A stretch of DNA of 64,000 bases, taken from Burkholderia pseudomultivorans (GTDB lineage Bacteria; Pseudomonadota; Gammaproteobacteria; Burkholderiales; Burkholderiaceae). The notes beneath the pieces were generated by a model that saw nothing but the letters and a program-made list of their open reading frames with translations, did no database searches and was not told where the DNA came from. Location: contig NZ_CP013378.1 in assembly GCF_001718415.1 (NCBI RefSeq), positions 1,116,001 through 1,180,000 of the forward strand, read 5' to 3'. A program made the translations under genes and the position numbers. Positions 1 through 8,513 of this stretch are shown one piece after another; position 1 is the stretch's first letter; every line of letters begins with the position of its first letter.

Positions 1-454
1 GTTCGGGCAAGCGCAGCGCATCGACGCGCAGGTGTGCGATGCGGCCGACGATCATCTGGTGGAAATGGCGCTGGATGTTCGCCAGCGTATCGTCCGGCAC
101 GAACCGCACCGGCTGCGGCGTCAGCCATTCGACGAGCGACCGGTGGCCGCGCGTCAGCGCGATATCGACCGGGCGCTCGCGCTGCGCATTGCGCAGCATG
201 CGCCACGCGCCGGCGCGCAGCAGCCCGGCGACGACGTCCGGCGGCGCACCGCCGTATGCAGCCTGATGCAGCGGCGCATACAGCGATGTCCCGCCGGGAC
301 GCGTCGCGTTGACGAGCGACGCCTGACGCGCGACGATCTCCAGCACCGTCGCCCAGTCGCCGTTGCGGCCGGCGTCCGCCAGCGCGTGTCGGGTGTCGGC
401 AAGCGCGTCGCCGAACGCGTCGGCGCCGATGATTCCGTCCCATACGATGGTCAA
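1..454 (-). CDS. Ankyrin-repeat protein, 3' end outside the window
   Basis: Read on the minus strand the frame is open from 454 to the window edge (151 codons). It shows ankyrin-type helices: NGDWATVLEIV, then PLHQAAYGGAPPDVVAGLLRAGA, then PVDIALTRGHRSLVEWL, about two to three repeats in all. Such proteins act as protein-binding scaffolds; the partner is unknown. The proposed start is TTG at 454-452, chosen because GGAGA lies a few bases upstream and no ATG in frame fits better. No signal peptide is seen, so it is probably cytoplasmic. The C-terminus is cut off by the window. The repeat family is fairly sure; the start is less so. Confidence 0.7.
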   Translation of the reverse strand, partial: MTIVWDGIIGADAFGDALADTRHALADAGRNGDWATVLEIVARQASLVNATRPGGTSLYAPLHQAAYGGAPPDVVAGLLRAGAWRMLRNAQRERPVDIALTRGHRSLVEWLTPQPVRFVPDDTLANIQRHFHQMIVGRIAHLRVDALRLPE

Positions 455-631
455 TCGAGTCTCCGTGTCGAGCGGCGGCCGACGATCGTGCCGCCGCATG
501 GTGCACCCATCATAAACGGCAGGACATGCGATGCCGGTATTTCGTCAGGCAGAACACAACGAGCGATACGGGCCTCGGCCCTTCGCGGAGCGGGCCGGCC
601 GCATCCTTTGACCCGCCCGACGACGGAAACG

Positions 632-1801
632 TCAGCGCCCGTCGACGAGCGACGCGAGGATCCGGTAAGCGGCCTCGACGCGCGCATCGTTCGGGAAGCT
701 GCGGTTTGCGAGCATCACGATGCCGACCCGCTTCGCCGGAATGAAGGCGACGTACGTGCTGAAACCGTTGGTCGATCCTGTCTTGTTGATCCAGACATCC
801 TGTCGCGGCGGCTGCGGCGGCTTCAGTTCGCTCGCCGGCGTCGCGTCGACGATCATCTTCATGCCGTTGCCTTCGAGCAGCGTCGGCAGCGCGACCGGAT
901 ACGGATACTGTTCCCAGATCAGGTCCTGCGTCAGCGGCGCCGCGCGCACGTAGCCCGCGTGCGTGCGCTCGATCGCGCGCCGCAGTTGCGGCGGCGTATC
1001 GGCCCGCCCCAGGTTCGCCTGCACGAAGCGCAGCAGATCGGCGGCGGTGGTCCTGACGCCGTATGCCTCGCGCCACAGCGCGCCGCCCGTCATCCGCACC
1101 GGCTTGCCGTCCTTCGCGTAGCCCTGCGCATAGTCGGCCATCCGCGCATCGGGCAGGTCGACGTACGTATGCGTCATGCCGAGCGGCGCGAACAGCCGCT
1201 GCGTCATCAGCGTCGAAAAATCGCCGCCCGCCGCCTTCGCGGTGATCCAGCCGAGCATGCCGACGCTCACGTTCGAATACGTGCGGCGCGTGCCCGGCGC
1301 GTACGCCGGTTGCCACGCATCGAGATACCGCATCAGCCCGGCCTCGTCGCGGATCGTGTCCGGCACCTGCAACGGCAGGCCGCCGGCCGTGTGCGTGCCG
1401 AGCTCGACCAGCGTCACGCGACCGAACGGCCGGCGCCGCAACGCCGGCACATAGCGGCTCACCGGATCCGTCAACGACAGTTCGCCGCGCTCCTGCGCAT
1501 CGGCTGCGAGCGTCGCGGTCAGCGTCTTGCTGACCGAGCCGATTTCGAACAGCGTATCGGCGGCGACGGGCTGGCCGGTCTGCGTCGACATCACGCCGTA
1601 ATCGAATACATGGGGCCGACCGTCGGCGATCACGCCGATCGCCATGCCAGGTATCTCGTACTGCTTCATCAGCGGCGCAACGGTCCGGTCCACGGCCTGC
1701 CGGACGTCGTCCGGCGTGAAGGCAGCCGCCCGGCCGGCCGTCGCGGCAGCGCAGCCGGCGACGAGCAGCGTCGCGACGAAGCGGGTGACGTTGAATCGCA
1801 T
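632..1801 (-). CDS. ampC: Class C (AmpC-type) beta-lactamase
   Basis: Periplasmic serine beta-lactamase or a close penicillin-binding relative, 389 aa, the usual length for class C. The N-terminus (MRFNVTRFVATLLVAGCAAATAG..) is a signal peptide. The three class C motifs are present: SVSK with the catalytic Ser at residue 89 and Lys 92, YSN at 175-177, and KTG at 340-342. A longer frame runs 26 codons upstream, but the signal peptide and AGGAACAGGAAAC just before 1801 favour the start given. No divergent ampR lies beside it, unlike many inducible ampC genes. Esterase or DD-peptidase activity is the alternative for this fold, but the full motif set makes a beta-lactamase likely. Confidence 0.9.
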   Translation of the reverse strand: MRFNVTRFVATLLVAGCAAATAGRAAAFTPDDVRQAVDRTVAPLMKQYEIPGMAIGVIADGRPHVFDYGVMSTQTGQPVAADTLFEIGSVSKTLTATLAADAQERGELSLTDPVSRYVPALRRRPFGRVTLVELGTHTAGGLPLQVPDTIRDEAGLMRYLDAWQPAYAPGTRRTYSNVSVGMLGWITAKAAGGDFSTLMTQRLFAPLGMTHTYVDLPDARMADYAQGYAKDGKPVRMTGGALWREAYGVRTTAADLLRFVQANLGRADTPPQLRRAIERTHAGYVRAAPLTQDLIWEQYPYPVALPTLLEGNGMKMIVDATPASELKPPQPPRQDVWINKTGSTNGFSTYVAFIPAKRVGIVMLANRSFPNDARVEAAYRILASLVDGR

Positions 1802-2390
1802 GTTTCCTGTTCCTTCGATGAGGGTTGACGTGGTTTGAATGAACGACGGCATGCGCATCGCACATGGGAAAGCGCGCACTCTGCCGAAGCAGGACTATCC
1901 GCTGTCGGCCGCACGCGAACAATCGACGATATTTTTCGCCGGCCGAAAGAAAAACTTATGGATCGAAGTGTCGGCGCACACCGCCCCTCCCAACCCGATC
2001 CAATCTCCGTTTATCGGAAATACCTGTCGGTTTTAACAGCTCGACAATGCCGCCAATTCAATGCCGATGCATTCAAGACAGTAAAGGACCGATAAATCCT
2101 GTCAGAAACGCGCGCGCCGCCACGCCGCGCGATTGATTCGCCCGCATGGATCGCAGTAGACTCGCGAAACCCAAAAAATAAAATCCATACTGAGAGAAAC
2201 CATGAATCCCGATTCGCCCATCCGTTCCAGTTTGACGAGCGGTCGCCCGGTCGCGTGATTTTCGCGAATCGCCCGACCTGCATCTCATGCCGCCGCGCAT
2301 CGCATGTGTCGTCGCCTGCGAGCCCCTGGCCCGTCCAGGGTTCCGCTCGCACCGCGTCGATTGCCTCGTCCTGACCGGAGACCGTTCCCC
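1802..2390. other. Gene-poor leader region between ampC and the PcfJ operon
   Basis: About 590 bases without a convincing full-length gene, clearly richer in A+T than its flanks between about 1920 and 2200. It must hold the divergent promoters of ampC and of the operon starting at 2391. An 8-base inverted pair (TTTATCGG at 2010-2017 and CCGATAAA at 2089-2096) and a possible 18-codon leader ORF at 2202 are the only structure I can point to. Confidence 0.5.
2202..2258 (+). CDS. Possible 18-aa leader peptide upstream of the PcfJ operon
   Basis: ATG at 2202 follows GAGAGAAACC, a plausible ribosome site, and the frame reads MNPDSPIRSSLTSGRPVA before TGA. It is in the A+T-rich to G+C-rich transition, 130 bases ahead of the first operon gene. 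It could be a regulatory upstream ORF or chance. There is no run of a single amino acid to suggest classic attenuation. Confidence 0.25.
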   Translation: MNPDSPIRSSLTSGRPVA

Positions 2391-3707
2391 GTGACCGAAA
2401 CCGTGGCCGCGTCCGCCTATCGGCCGCGCGATGTCGTCAATGCACCCGACATCAAGGCCGCCATCGCGCGCCGCAGCGCCGAGCGCGGCGATCCGGCCGA
2501 GATCCTCGCCTGGCTCGGCAATCATTTCTTCCGCTGGGTGATCGGCGCGTTCGAACAGGCGCAGCCGCTGCACTCGCTGGACGACTATCGCGCACTGGCC
2601 GGTGCCGACCGCGCGGCGCCCGACTGGCTCGTGCGCCGGTTTCGCGCGCGCGCCGCGCAGCACGCCGCCGTCGCGCCGGGCGCCGACCTCGCCGCCAGCG
2701 CGGTGGCTGCGCCGGTCGCGACCGAACCGATGCCGCTCTATTTCATCGATCCCGAGCACATGCTGCTGCTCGAGCGCGAACGCGTGCTGGTCGAGTTCCT
2801 GCACGCGCGCATCGGTACGCGCGACGCGCAGAAGCTGCAGCGCATCACCTGCGCGATGGCGTTCGAGCTGTGGACGCGCGAGCACCAGCGCATGCAGGCG
2901 CGGCGCGACAAGGGCTGGGTGCCGAGCAGCGGCCTCGCGCTGCGCGAGGTGCTGCGCACGCCGAACGGCATCGTGTTCGAATTCGCCGGCGATCACCCGG
3001 CGCTGCGCGAGGAAATGGCCTACGAGTCGTACTGCATGCAGCACTGCCTCGGCCAGTTCGCGGATCGCCGGCGGCTGCGCGGCGGCTACGGCGAACAGTA
3101 CGTACAGGCCGTGCAGGACGGCCGGTTGCGGCTGTTCACGCTGCGCGGCGCGGGCAACCAGCCGCACGTGACGATCAGCCTGTCGACGCACGGCGACGCA
3201 CTGCGCATCGACCAGATCAAGGGCAAGCAGAATCGCCATCCGGTGCGCCGCTATACCGAAGACGTCCGCCTGTTCCTGCGCGCGCTCGCGCCGCGCGGCG
3301 AGCGACATCCCGACTGCGAGGGCATGGGTCTCGTGTTCGAGCCCGACGCGCCGGACGCAACCGCCGGCGAATGGACCTTCATCACCGAGGTGCGCTCGCC
3401 CGACTATCTGCTGAGCGTGATGAGCGAGAACTTTCATCTGATCGAGCATTTCGAGCAGCCGCCGGCCGTCCTGCAATGGCTGCTGCTGCGCAATGCACCG
3501 CATGCGCTCGGCCAGCTCCGGCAGATCGATCCGGCAGTCGCGGCGGCTGCGCGGCACGCGTTGCCGCCCGATGCGCTGCCCGCGGGACCGCAGCCCGGCG
3601 CGACGCCGGCCGCATGCTTCGAAATCGAAGGGATTCCTGTCGATCCCGCGCTGTGCGCGGCGCTCGCGACGGCAGGCCCTGCCGCCGTGGACGGGAGGCC
3701 GTCATGA
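2391..3707 (+). CDS. PcfJ-like domain protein, first gene of a coupled three-gene operon
   Basis: A 438-aa protein read from GTG at 2391, which follows GGAG in CCGGAGACC; an upstream ATG at 2304 gives an arginine-rich extension that does not look like protein. Residues about 200-310 match the PcfJ-like pattern: a conserved MQHCLG block (His218, Cys219), then a basic stretch, then a short strand pair (LRLFTLRGAG, PHVTISL) and IDQIKGKQNR. PcfJ was named on conjugative plasmids and its biochemical role is unknown. No signal peptide or membrane segment is visible. The stop overlaps the next start (ATGA, 3704-3707), so expression is coupled. Family placement rests on motif recognition and is moderately sure. 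Confidence 0.65.
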   Translation: MTETVAASAYRPRDVVNAPDIKAAIARRSAERGDPAEILAWLGNHFFRWVIGAFEQAQPLHSLDDYRALAGADRAAPDWLVRRFRARAAQHAAVAPGADLAASAVAAPVATEPMPLYFIDPEHMLLLERERVLVEFLHARIGTRDAQKLQRITCAMAFELWTREHQRMQARRDKGWVPSSGLALREVLRTPNGIVFEFAGDHPALREEMAYESYCMQHCLGQFADRRRLRGGYGEQYVQAVQDGRLRLFTLRGAGNQPHVTISLSTHGDALRIDQIKGKQNRHPVRRYTEDVRLFLRALAPRGERHPDCEGMGLVFEPDAPDATAGEWTFITEVRSPDYLLSVMSENFHLIEHFEQPPAVLQWLLLRNAPHALGQLRQIDPAVAAAARHALPPDALPAGPQPGATPAACFEIEGIPVDPALCAALATAGPAAVDGRPS

Positions 3708-4483
3708 AGCTGCTGCTCGGCGCGGCCGTCCTGTGGCTCGTGTGGTACGTATGGCGCTCGCTGCGAATCGCCGCGCGGCTGGTGCGCGAAGTCGACGCCG
3801 ACCAGGCCGCGGGCGCCGACAGCGCAGTGCCGGTCCGTCAAACCGTCGCCGTGTCGCTCGCGCGCACGCGCGCCGAACAGGCGCCGCCGAACCGCCGCCG
3901 CTGGTCGCTCGCGCTGGCCGACATCCTGCTGATCCGCAACGGCCTGCGCTGCGATTGCGACGATCTCGTCTATCCGCTGCCCGATGCGCAGCGCGAGCAG
4001 CTCGCGCGTCAGGTGCGGCGCGAACTGGACCTGCCGGCCGAGCTGTCCGACGCGCAGGTCGCCGCGCACGTGCAGTCTGCGCTCAAGGGCTGGATACGCG
4101 GCGTCGGCCGCTCGCATGAAGGCTTCTACGAACAACTCGCCGCCAAGGGCCGCGTGCGCGACGCGCTGGCGTTCGACTGCGCGCGCACCGCGTTCCTCGT
4201 GCGCTGCGTCGCGCTGCTCGGCTGGGTGCCCGAGCCGCAGGCATGGCTCGTGTTGCTGCTCAACGCGCAGCGCGCACAGGACAGCTTCGACAGCTGGGAA
4301 GACTTCGGCCTCGCGTATGCGCGCGCACGCCAGCACTGGCTGCGCGGCAGCGGCCAGGACGGCCCCGCATCGTCGCGCGCGACGCTGGAAGTGCGCGAAT
4401 ACCTGCGCAACGCCTCCGGCAACTGGCTGTCGCTGCCGTGGAACCGCTACCGCATCTTCGATCCCCAACCCGTTTCGTCATGA
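3704..4483 (+). CDS. DUF1266 protein with N-terminal membrane anchor
   Basis: A 259-aa protein. Residues 2-20 (LLLGAAVLWLVWYVWRSL) form one membrane segment. The C-terminal half carries the DUF1266 signature: FDCARTAFLVRCVALLGWVPEPQAW, then a segment with DSFDSWEDFGLAYARARQHWL. In E. coli, DUF1266 genes (ybeR, ybeU) lie among Sel1-repeat genes, and here too the next gene carries Sel1-like repeats. Function is unknown. The start ATG overlaps the previous stop, and its own stop overlaps the next start (4480-4483). The arrangement suggests a membrane-tethered component of a complex with its two neighbours, which is inference. Confidence 0.7.
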   Translation: MKLLLGAAVLWLVWYVWRSLRIAARLVREVDADQAAGADSAVPVRQTVAVSLARTRAEQAPPNRRRWSLALADILLIRNGLRCDCDDLVYPLPDAQREQLARQVRRELDLPAELSDAQVAAHVQSALKGWIRGVGRSHEGFYEQLAAKGRVRDALAFDCARTAFLVRCVALLGWVPEPQAWLVLLLNAQRAQDSFDSWEDFGLAYARARQHWLRGSGQDGPASSRATLEVREYLRNASGNWLSLPWNRYRIFDPQPVSS

Positions 4484-6486
4484 CCGCCGATACCGACATG
4501 TCCTCCGTCTCCGCCGACCTGATTCCGCCCGCCCCGTCGAAATGGCATATCTGCGACGTCGATGCACTGCTGCGCGCGGGCGACTACGCCGCGCTCGACA
4601 CGCAGCTCGACGCCGCGCTGGCGGCCAGCCTCGACGATCGCACGGCCGAGGCGCGCTACGTCGACGCGCTGCCCGCCGATCTGTACCCGTGCATGACGGC
4701 CGGCGCCGAAGGTCTCGCGCGGCTGCGCGCGTGGCAGGCCGCGAACCCGCGCTCCGCACATGCGTGGCTCTGCGAAGCGCATTACTGGCACCACTGGGCA
4801 TACGAGTATCGCGGCAGCGGCTGGGCGCAGACCGTCACCGAGGCCGGCTGGATCTGCGCGCATGCATGCGCGGTGCTGACCCACGTCGCCGCGCTGCGTG
4901 CATTGCTGCTTGCGCCGACGATGTGGAGCGCGCCGATGGTGATCTTCACGAGCGTCGCGTCGTTCGACGAACCGGCATGGCTGACGCAGTTGATTCAGCA
5001 ACGACGCTGGCCGGTGACCGAGCTGCGGCTGGACGTCGATACCGACGACGCGGCCACGCGCGCCGCGCTGCCCGGCATGCTCGCGCGCTCGGGGCTGAAC
5101 CCGGACGAGCCGGTCGCGTGCCCGGCCGAGTTTCCGCAAGCGCTGCCCGGCCCGGTGGCGGGCAGGAAACTGCGGCGCGGCAAGTGGTACTGGATGGAAG
5201 CGACGCTGCACGTGCACCCGCGCCAGTACTTCACGATGCGCACCTTCATCTGGTACATGCTGCCGCGCTGGGGCGGCTCGCACGACCATATCCGCGCGTT
5301 CGTCGATTCCGATGCGTGCGCGCATCTCGATGCGGTCGAGAAGGACCGGCTGCGTCACGAAATCTGGCGCGACGACTACAGCGGCAACACGCTCGACTCG
5401 ACCACCGACGAAGACGATGCGCGAACCGCGATGGCTGCGACGCTCGCGCGCGCCCAGGCCGCGCTGCATCCGTATCACCGCTGGGAGACGCTGCACTGGA
5501 TGGCGCACAGCCACTTCATGCGCAGCGAGTACGACAAGGCCTACGCGCGGCTCCAGCAGGCCGAAAGCCATCACCCGATCGACAACAACCACGCGATGGC
5601 GATGGGCGTGCGGCTGGCGCTCGATCTCGATCCGCACGGCACCTGGCTGACCGGCGCGATCGAGCGCGCGTCGGACGCCCGCGCGTGCATGGCGGCGCTG
5701 ATCCTGCGCGGCTACGCGCATCGCACCGGCAGCTTCGGCTTCGCACGCGACGATGCGCGCGGCGATGCGTGGCTCGAAGCCGCGCGTCAGCACGAGCCGG
5801 GCTCGCTCGCGTGGAACCAGCTCGCGGACGCGATGCGCGACGAGCACCGCCGCCCCGCCGATGCGTTCGCGATCTGCCAGCTCGGCTACGAGGCCGGCGG
5901 CAACTCATGCGAGTTCCTGCTCGGCTGCTTCTACTACGACGGCATGCACGTCGAGCGCGACCTGTACCGCGCCGCGCACTATTTCCGCGAGGGGATGGAA
6001 GACGGCGGCAACGCGGCCGCCTACAAGCTCGGATATACGTATTACGCGATCGGACGGGAAAGCAGGGATCCGGCCGAGCGCACGCGGATGCAGGCCGAAG
6101 CGGTCGAGGCGGCGCGCAAGGCGCACGAGATGAAGCACAGCGAGGGCCTCGAGTGCATGCTGATGTTCATCGGCGACCTCGACGACATCCCGTCGCGCCA
6201 CCGCTATGTCGACGAAGTGCGCCGGCACGCGGAAAGCGGCAACCCGACGGCGATGGCCGCGCTGTCGTCGCTGCTGGCGGACAACCGCGACAAGTCGCTC
6301 TACAACTACCGCGAAAGCGTGCGCTGGATCATGGGCGCGCAGGCGATCGCGCCCGACGACGAATACGTGCTCAACGTCACGCGCGACACCCACGAGGACG
6401 GGATGCTCGGCAAGCTGCAGTACAAGCTGTACCGCAAGCAGATCAAGGCGCACGAGATTCCCGGCACCGACAACGCGATGGTGTGA
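4480..6486 (+). CDS. DUF4034 / Sel1-repeat protein
   Basis: A 668-aa protein starting at ATG 4480, coupled by ATGA to the gene before. The N-terminal half resembles DUF4034 (WHICDVDALLRAGDYAALDTQLDAAL near the start, with many Trp/His residues such as HYWHHWAYEYRG). The C-terminal part has tetratricopeptide/Sel1-like helices, for example CEFLLGCFYYDGMHVERDLYRAAHYF and AAYKLGYTYYAIG, about residues 470-540. Such repeats usually bind proteins. No signal peptide is present. It closes the operon: 15 bases later a hydrolase gene ends on the other strand. Function is unknown; the domain naming is from memory of the family pattern. Confidence 0.65.
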   Translation: MTADTDMSSVSADLIPPAPSKWHICDVDALLRAGDYAALDTQLDAALAASLDDRTAEARYVDALPADLYPCMTAGAEGLARLRAWQAANPRSAHAWLCEAHYWHHWAYEYRGSGWAQTVTEAGWICAHACAVLTHVAALRALLLAPTMWSAPMVIFTSVASFDEPAWLTQLIQQRRWPVTELRLDVDTDDAATRAALPGMLARSGLNPDEPVACPAEFPQALPGPVAGRKLRRGKWYWMEATLHVHPRQYFTMRTFIWYMLPRWGGSHDHIRAFVDSDACAHLDAVEKDRLRHEIWRDDYSGNTLDSTTDEDDARTAMAATLARAQAALHPYHRWETLHWMAHSHFMRSEYDKAYARLQQAESHHPIDNNHAMAMGVRLALDLDPHGTWLTGAIERASDARACMAALILRGYAHRTGSFGFARDDARGDAWLEAARQHEPGSLAWNQLADAMRDEHRRPADAFAICQLGYEAGGNSCEFLLGCFYYDGMHVERDLYRAAHYFREGMEDGGNAAAYKLGYTYYAIGRESRDPAERTRMQAEAVEAARKAHEMKHSEGLECMLMFIGDLDDIPSRHRYVDEVRRHAESGNPTAMAALSSLLADNRDKSLYNYRESVRWIMGAQAIAPDDEYVLNVTRDTHEDGMLGKLQYKLYRKQIKAHEIPGTDNAMV

Positions 6487-6501
6487 CGCCGCGCGCGGAC
6501 G

Positions 6502-7314
6502 TCAGTCCGGCAGTCGCGCGAGAAACGCGAGCAGCGTCGCGTTGAAGCGGGCCGGGCGCTGCAGCGGCGCGAAGTGGCTCACGCCGGGCAGGATCGTCAG
6601 CGTCGCGCCGGGGATCGTGCGAGCCAGGTATGCGGCATGCTCGGGCCGGATGAACTCGTCGTGCTCGCCCTGCACGATCGCAACCGGTACGCCGATCGCG
6701 GCGAGATCGCTCGCGCTGTAATCCGGTTGCGTGCGCATCATTTCGCTGACGGCCGCGACGAACGCGTCGAACTGCGCCGGCGTCGCCGACAGGCGCGCGT
6801 AGTCCTTGCGGTGTCGCGCGAAGCAGCGATCGATCAGCGGGCTCGGCACCATCTCGCGGGTGCCGCCCGGATCCATGTTGCACGCGAAGAAGAATACGCC
6901 GGCCGCGCGCGCCGGCGCGCGGGCAGCCAGCACCAGCGCGATGCATGCGCCGTCGCTCCAGCCGACGAAACGCGCGCGCGGCACGTTCAGCGCGTCCATC
7001 ACCGCGAGCACGTCCGACGCCATGCGTTCGTACGAATAGGGCCGCTCGTCGCGCGTGCTGCGGCCGTGCCCGCGGCTGTCGATCAGGATCACGCGATAGC
7101 CGGCCGCGCGCAGCGCCGGTACCTGATGACCCCAGTTGCCCGCATGGCCGAGGCCGCCATGCAGCAGCACGACCGGCGGCCCGTCGCCGAACGACGCATG
7201 CCACAGGCGTGCTCCATCGTGCTCCACCCATCCTTCGACATCGGCCGCCGGCAGTGGCGGGGCGCCGTGTGCATCGAAGTACGCGAGCGCGTCGTCGGCG
7301 AATTCCGCTTGCAT
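6502..7314 (-). CDS. Alpha/beta-hydrolase
   Basis: A 270-aa soluble alpha/beta-hydrolase with the complete triad: nucleophile Ser120 in GWSDGA, Asp219 in GEHDEF, His247 in GVSHFAP. The oxyanion region HGG is at 52-54. The fold and length match small esterases, haloperoxidase-like and lactonase-like enzymes; the substrate cannot be read from the sequence. It runs convergent to the unknown operon ending at 6486, with 15 bases between the two stops, so it is probably not functionally linked to it. The start follows GAAAGG upstream. Confidence 0.85.
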   Translation of the reverse strand: MQAEFADDALAYFDAHGAPPLPAADVEGWVEHDGARLWHASFGDGPPVVLLHGGLGHAGNWGHQVPALRAAGYRVILIDSRGHGRSTRDERPYSYERMASDVLAVMDALNVPRARFVGWSDGACIALVLAARAPARAAGVFFFACNMDPGGTREMVPSPLIDRCFARHRKDYARLSATPAQFDAFVAAVSEMMRTQPDYSASDLAAIGVPVAIVQGEHDEFIRPEHAAYLARTIPGATLTILPGVSHFAPLQRPARFNATLLAFLARLPD

Positions 7315-7388
7315 CGTGGTGCCGTCCTTTCAGGAGAGACGAGCTTCCGATTGTAGGCCTGTGGGTCGCGGGCCGCGACCCGGTTATG

Positions 7389-7862
7389 TCAGGCCTGCGT
7401 CGACACGAGCCCGCCGGACGACGAACCGCCCGACTGTTGCAGCACCTGGGCGAGCTGCGCGATCGCCGTCGACAGCGCGGCGGACAGCGCGTTGGCCTGC
7501 GCACCCAGCGACTGCTGTTCGACCGCGGCGGCCGGGTCGTCCTTCGCGCGCTGCGCGGCGCGCGCCATCTGCTGCTGCACCTGCGCGAGCTGCTTCTGCA
7601 GTCGTTCGATCAGCTGCTTCAACTGCTTGACCGCCGGATCCTCGGACGACGAAGCCGATGCGGCGGATGCGCCCGATGCGCCGGCCGCCTGGCCCGCCGC
7701 GCCGGGCGGCGTCGTGCCGGAACCGCCCGACGTCCCCGTTGCACCGCCGGACGACGATGCGGCAGGCGGCGTGGTCGCGGCCGAAGCAGCGCCGGGCGTG
7801 CCGGCGGGCGCGTCGCTGGTCGTCAGCGGGGAGCGGATGGCGGTGGAAAGATCGATCTGCAT
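7389..7862 (-). CDS. FlxA-like coiled-coil protein
   Basis: A 157-aa protein. The first half is a low-complexity Ala/Ser/Gly/Thr/Pro stretch. Residues about 75-145 form a Gln- and Lys-rich amphipathic helix (KQLKQLIERLQKQLAQVQQQM..) of the FlxA-like type. E. coli FlxA is under FliA control, but its function is unknown and no flagellar gene lies nearby here. There is no signal peptide. A single-gene unit by spacing. Confidence 0.7.
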   Translation of the reverse strand: MQIDLSTAIRSPLTTSDAPAGTPGAASAATTPPAASSSGGATGTSGGSGTTPPGAAGQAAGASGASAASASSSEDPAVKQLKQLIERLQKQLAQVQQQMARAAQRAKDDPAAAVEQQSLGAQANALSAALSTAIAQLAQVLQQSGGSSSGGLVSTQA

Positions 7863-8328
7863 CGTGTCGGTCCGTCATGAATGAGCGAGTCGCGTTCGCG
7901 GTCGAGCCGCGCCTACCTTGCAACCGGTTTACGGCATTCGTCACACGAAACTTGAATCGCCTGCGGCGTGCCCTCGCTTTGACGCGGCTGCGGCGGGCCG
8001 CCGTCGAACACCGTCGGTCGATGCGAATTTCCGGCCCCAAGGGCCAGATGAACACGCCGGCGACGCTGGTAAAATCGCCGCTTCGCCGGCCCGGTCCGCG
8101 CGTCGACAGTTGCCGGGCAATCCATGCGCCCGGTGGCTTCGACACCCGCGCGACCGCCTGCGTCGGGCGGCATGCGACACCTGCCGCCGGCGCCGCGCCG
8201 TGGCTGCAGCCGCGGCCTCGCAGGCGACTTTCCGCCCGTTCCCGCGCAGCACCCGCCGCATGCGATCCGACGCGCGCGGCACGGACGGCAATCCGCATTC
8301 ACTTCATCCGTTTTTCGAGGAACCCACG
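7863..8328. other. Gene-free stretch between flxA-like gene and small membrane protein
   Basis: About 470 bases with no supported gene. It contains the divergent promoters of its neighbours. Open frames that cross it are rich in Arg/Pro/Ala and look like chance frames in GC-rich DNA. Confidence 0.5.
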
Positions 8329-8463
8329 ATGGCCCGCATCGGCGCCTTCTGCATCACGACGTGGCTGGCGGCCGCGATTCTCTACTTCGGCCAGCACTCG
8401 GTCGCGATGATCGCGCTCAGCGGCGTGGTCGTGTTCGGCGGGTTCGACCTGCTGCGTCCGTAG
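8329..8463 (+). CDS. Small membrane protein, 44 aa
   Basis: ATG at 8329 follows GAGG at 8317-8320. The protein MARIGAFCITTWLAAAILY.. is almost entirely one or two hydrophobic helices (residues 5-20 and 25-37) and ends in DLLRP. Short inner-membrane proteins of this type are common in Burkholderia and their function is unknown. The good ribosome site and protein-like composition support it against a longer frame running through from 7918, whose upstream part is Arg/Pro-rich noise. Confidence 0.6.
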   Translation: MARIGAFCITTWLAAAILYFGQHSVAMIALSGVVVFGGFDLLRP

Positions 8464-8513
8464 ACCGGGCGCGCGACGCCGTCGCGCACCGCCTCCGATC
8501 CCCCGCCGCTGCC

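Noticed and set aside
2073..3557. A 494-codon minus-strand open frame over the PcfJ-like gene
   Set aside because: Composition is Arg/Ala/Gln-rich with no motif, while the plus strand shows coupled genes with ribosome sites and family patterns.
8464..8513. Short GC-rich hairpin (GCGCGA / TCGCGC) as a terminator
   Set aside because: The stem is only 6 pairs with no T-run, common by chance in this GC content.
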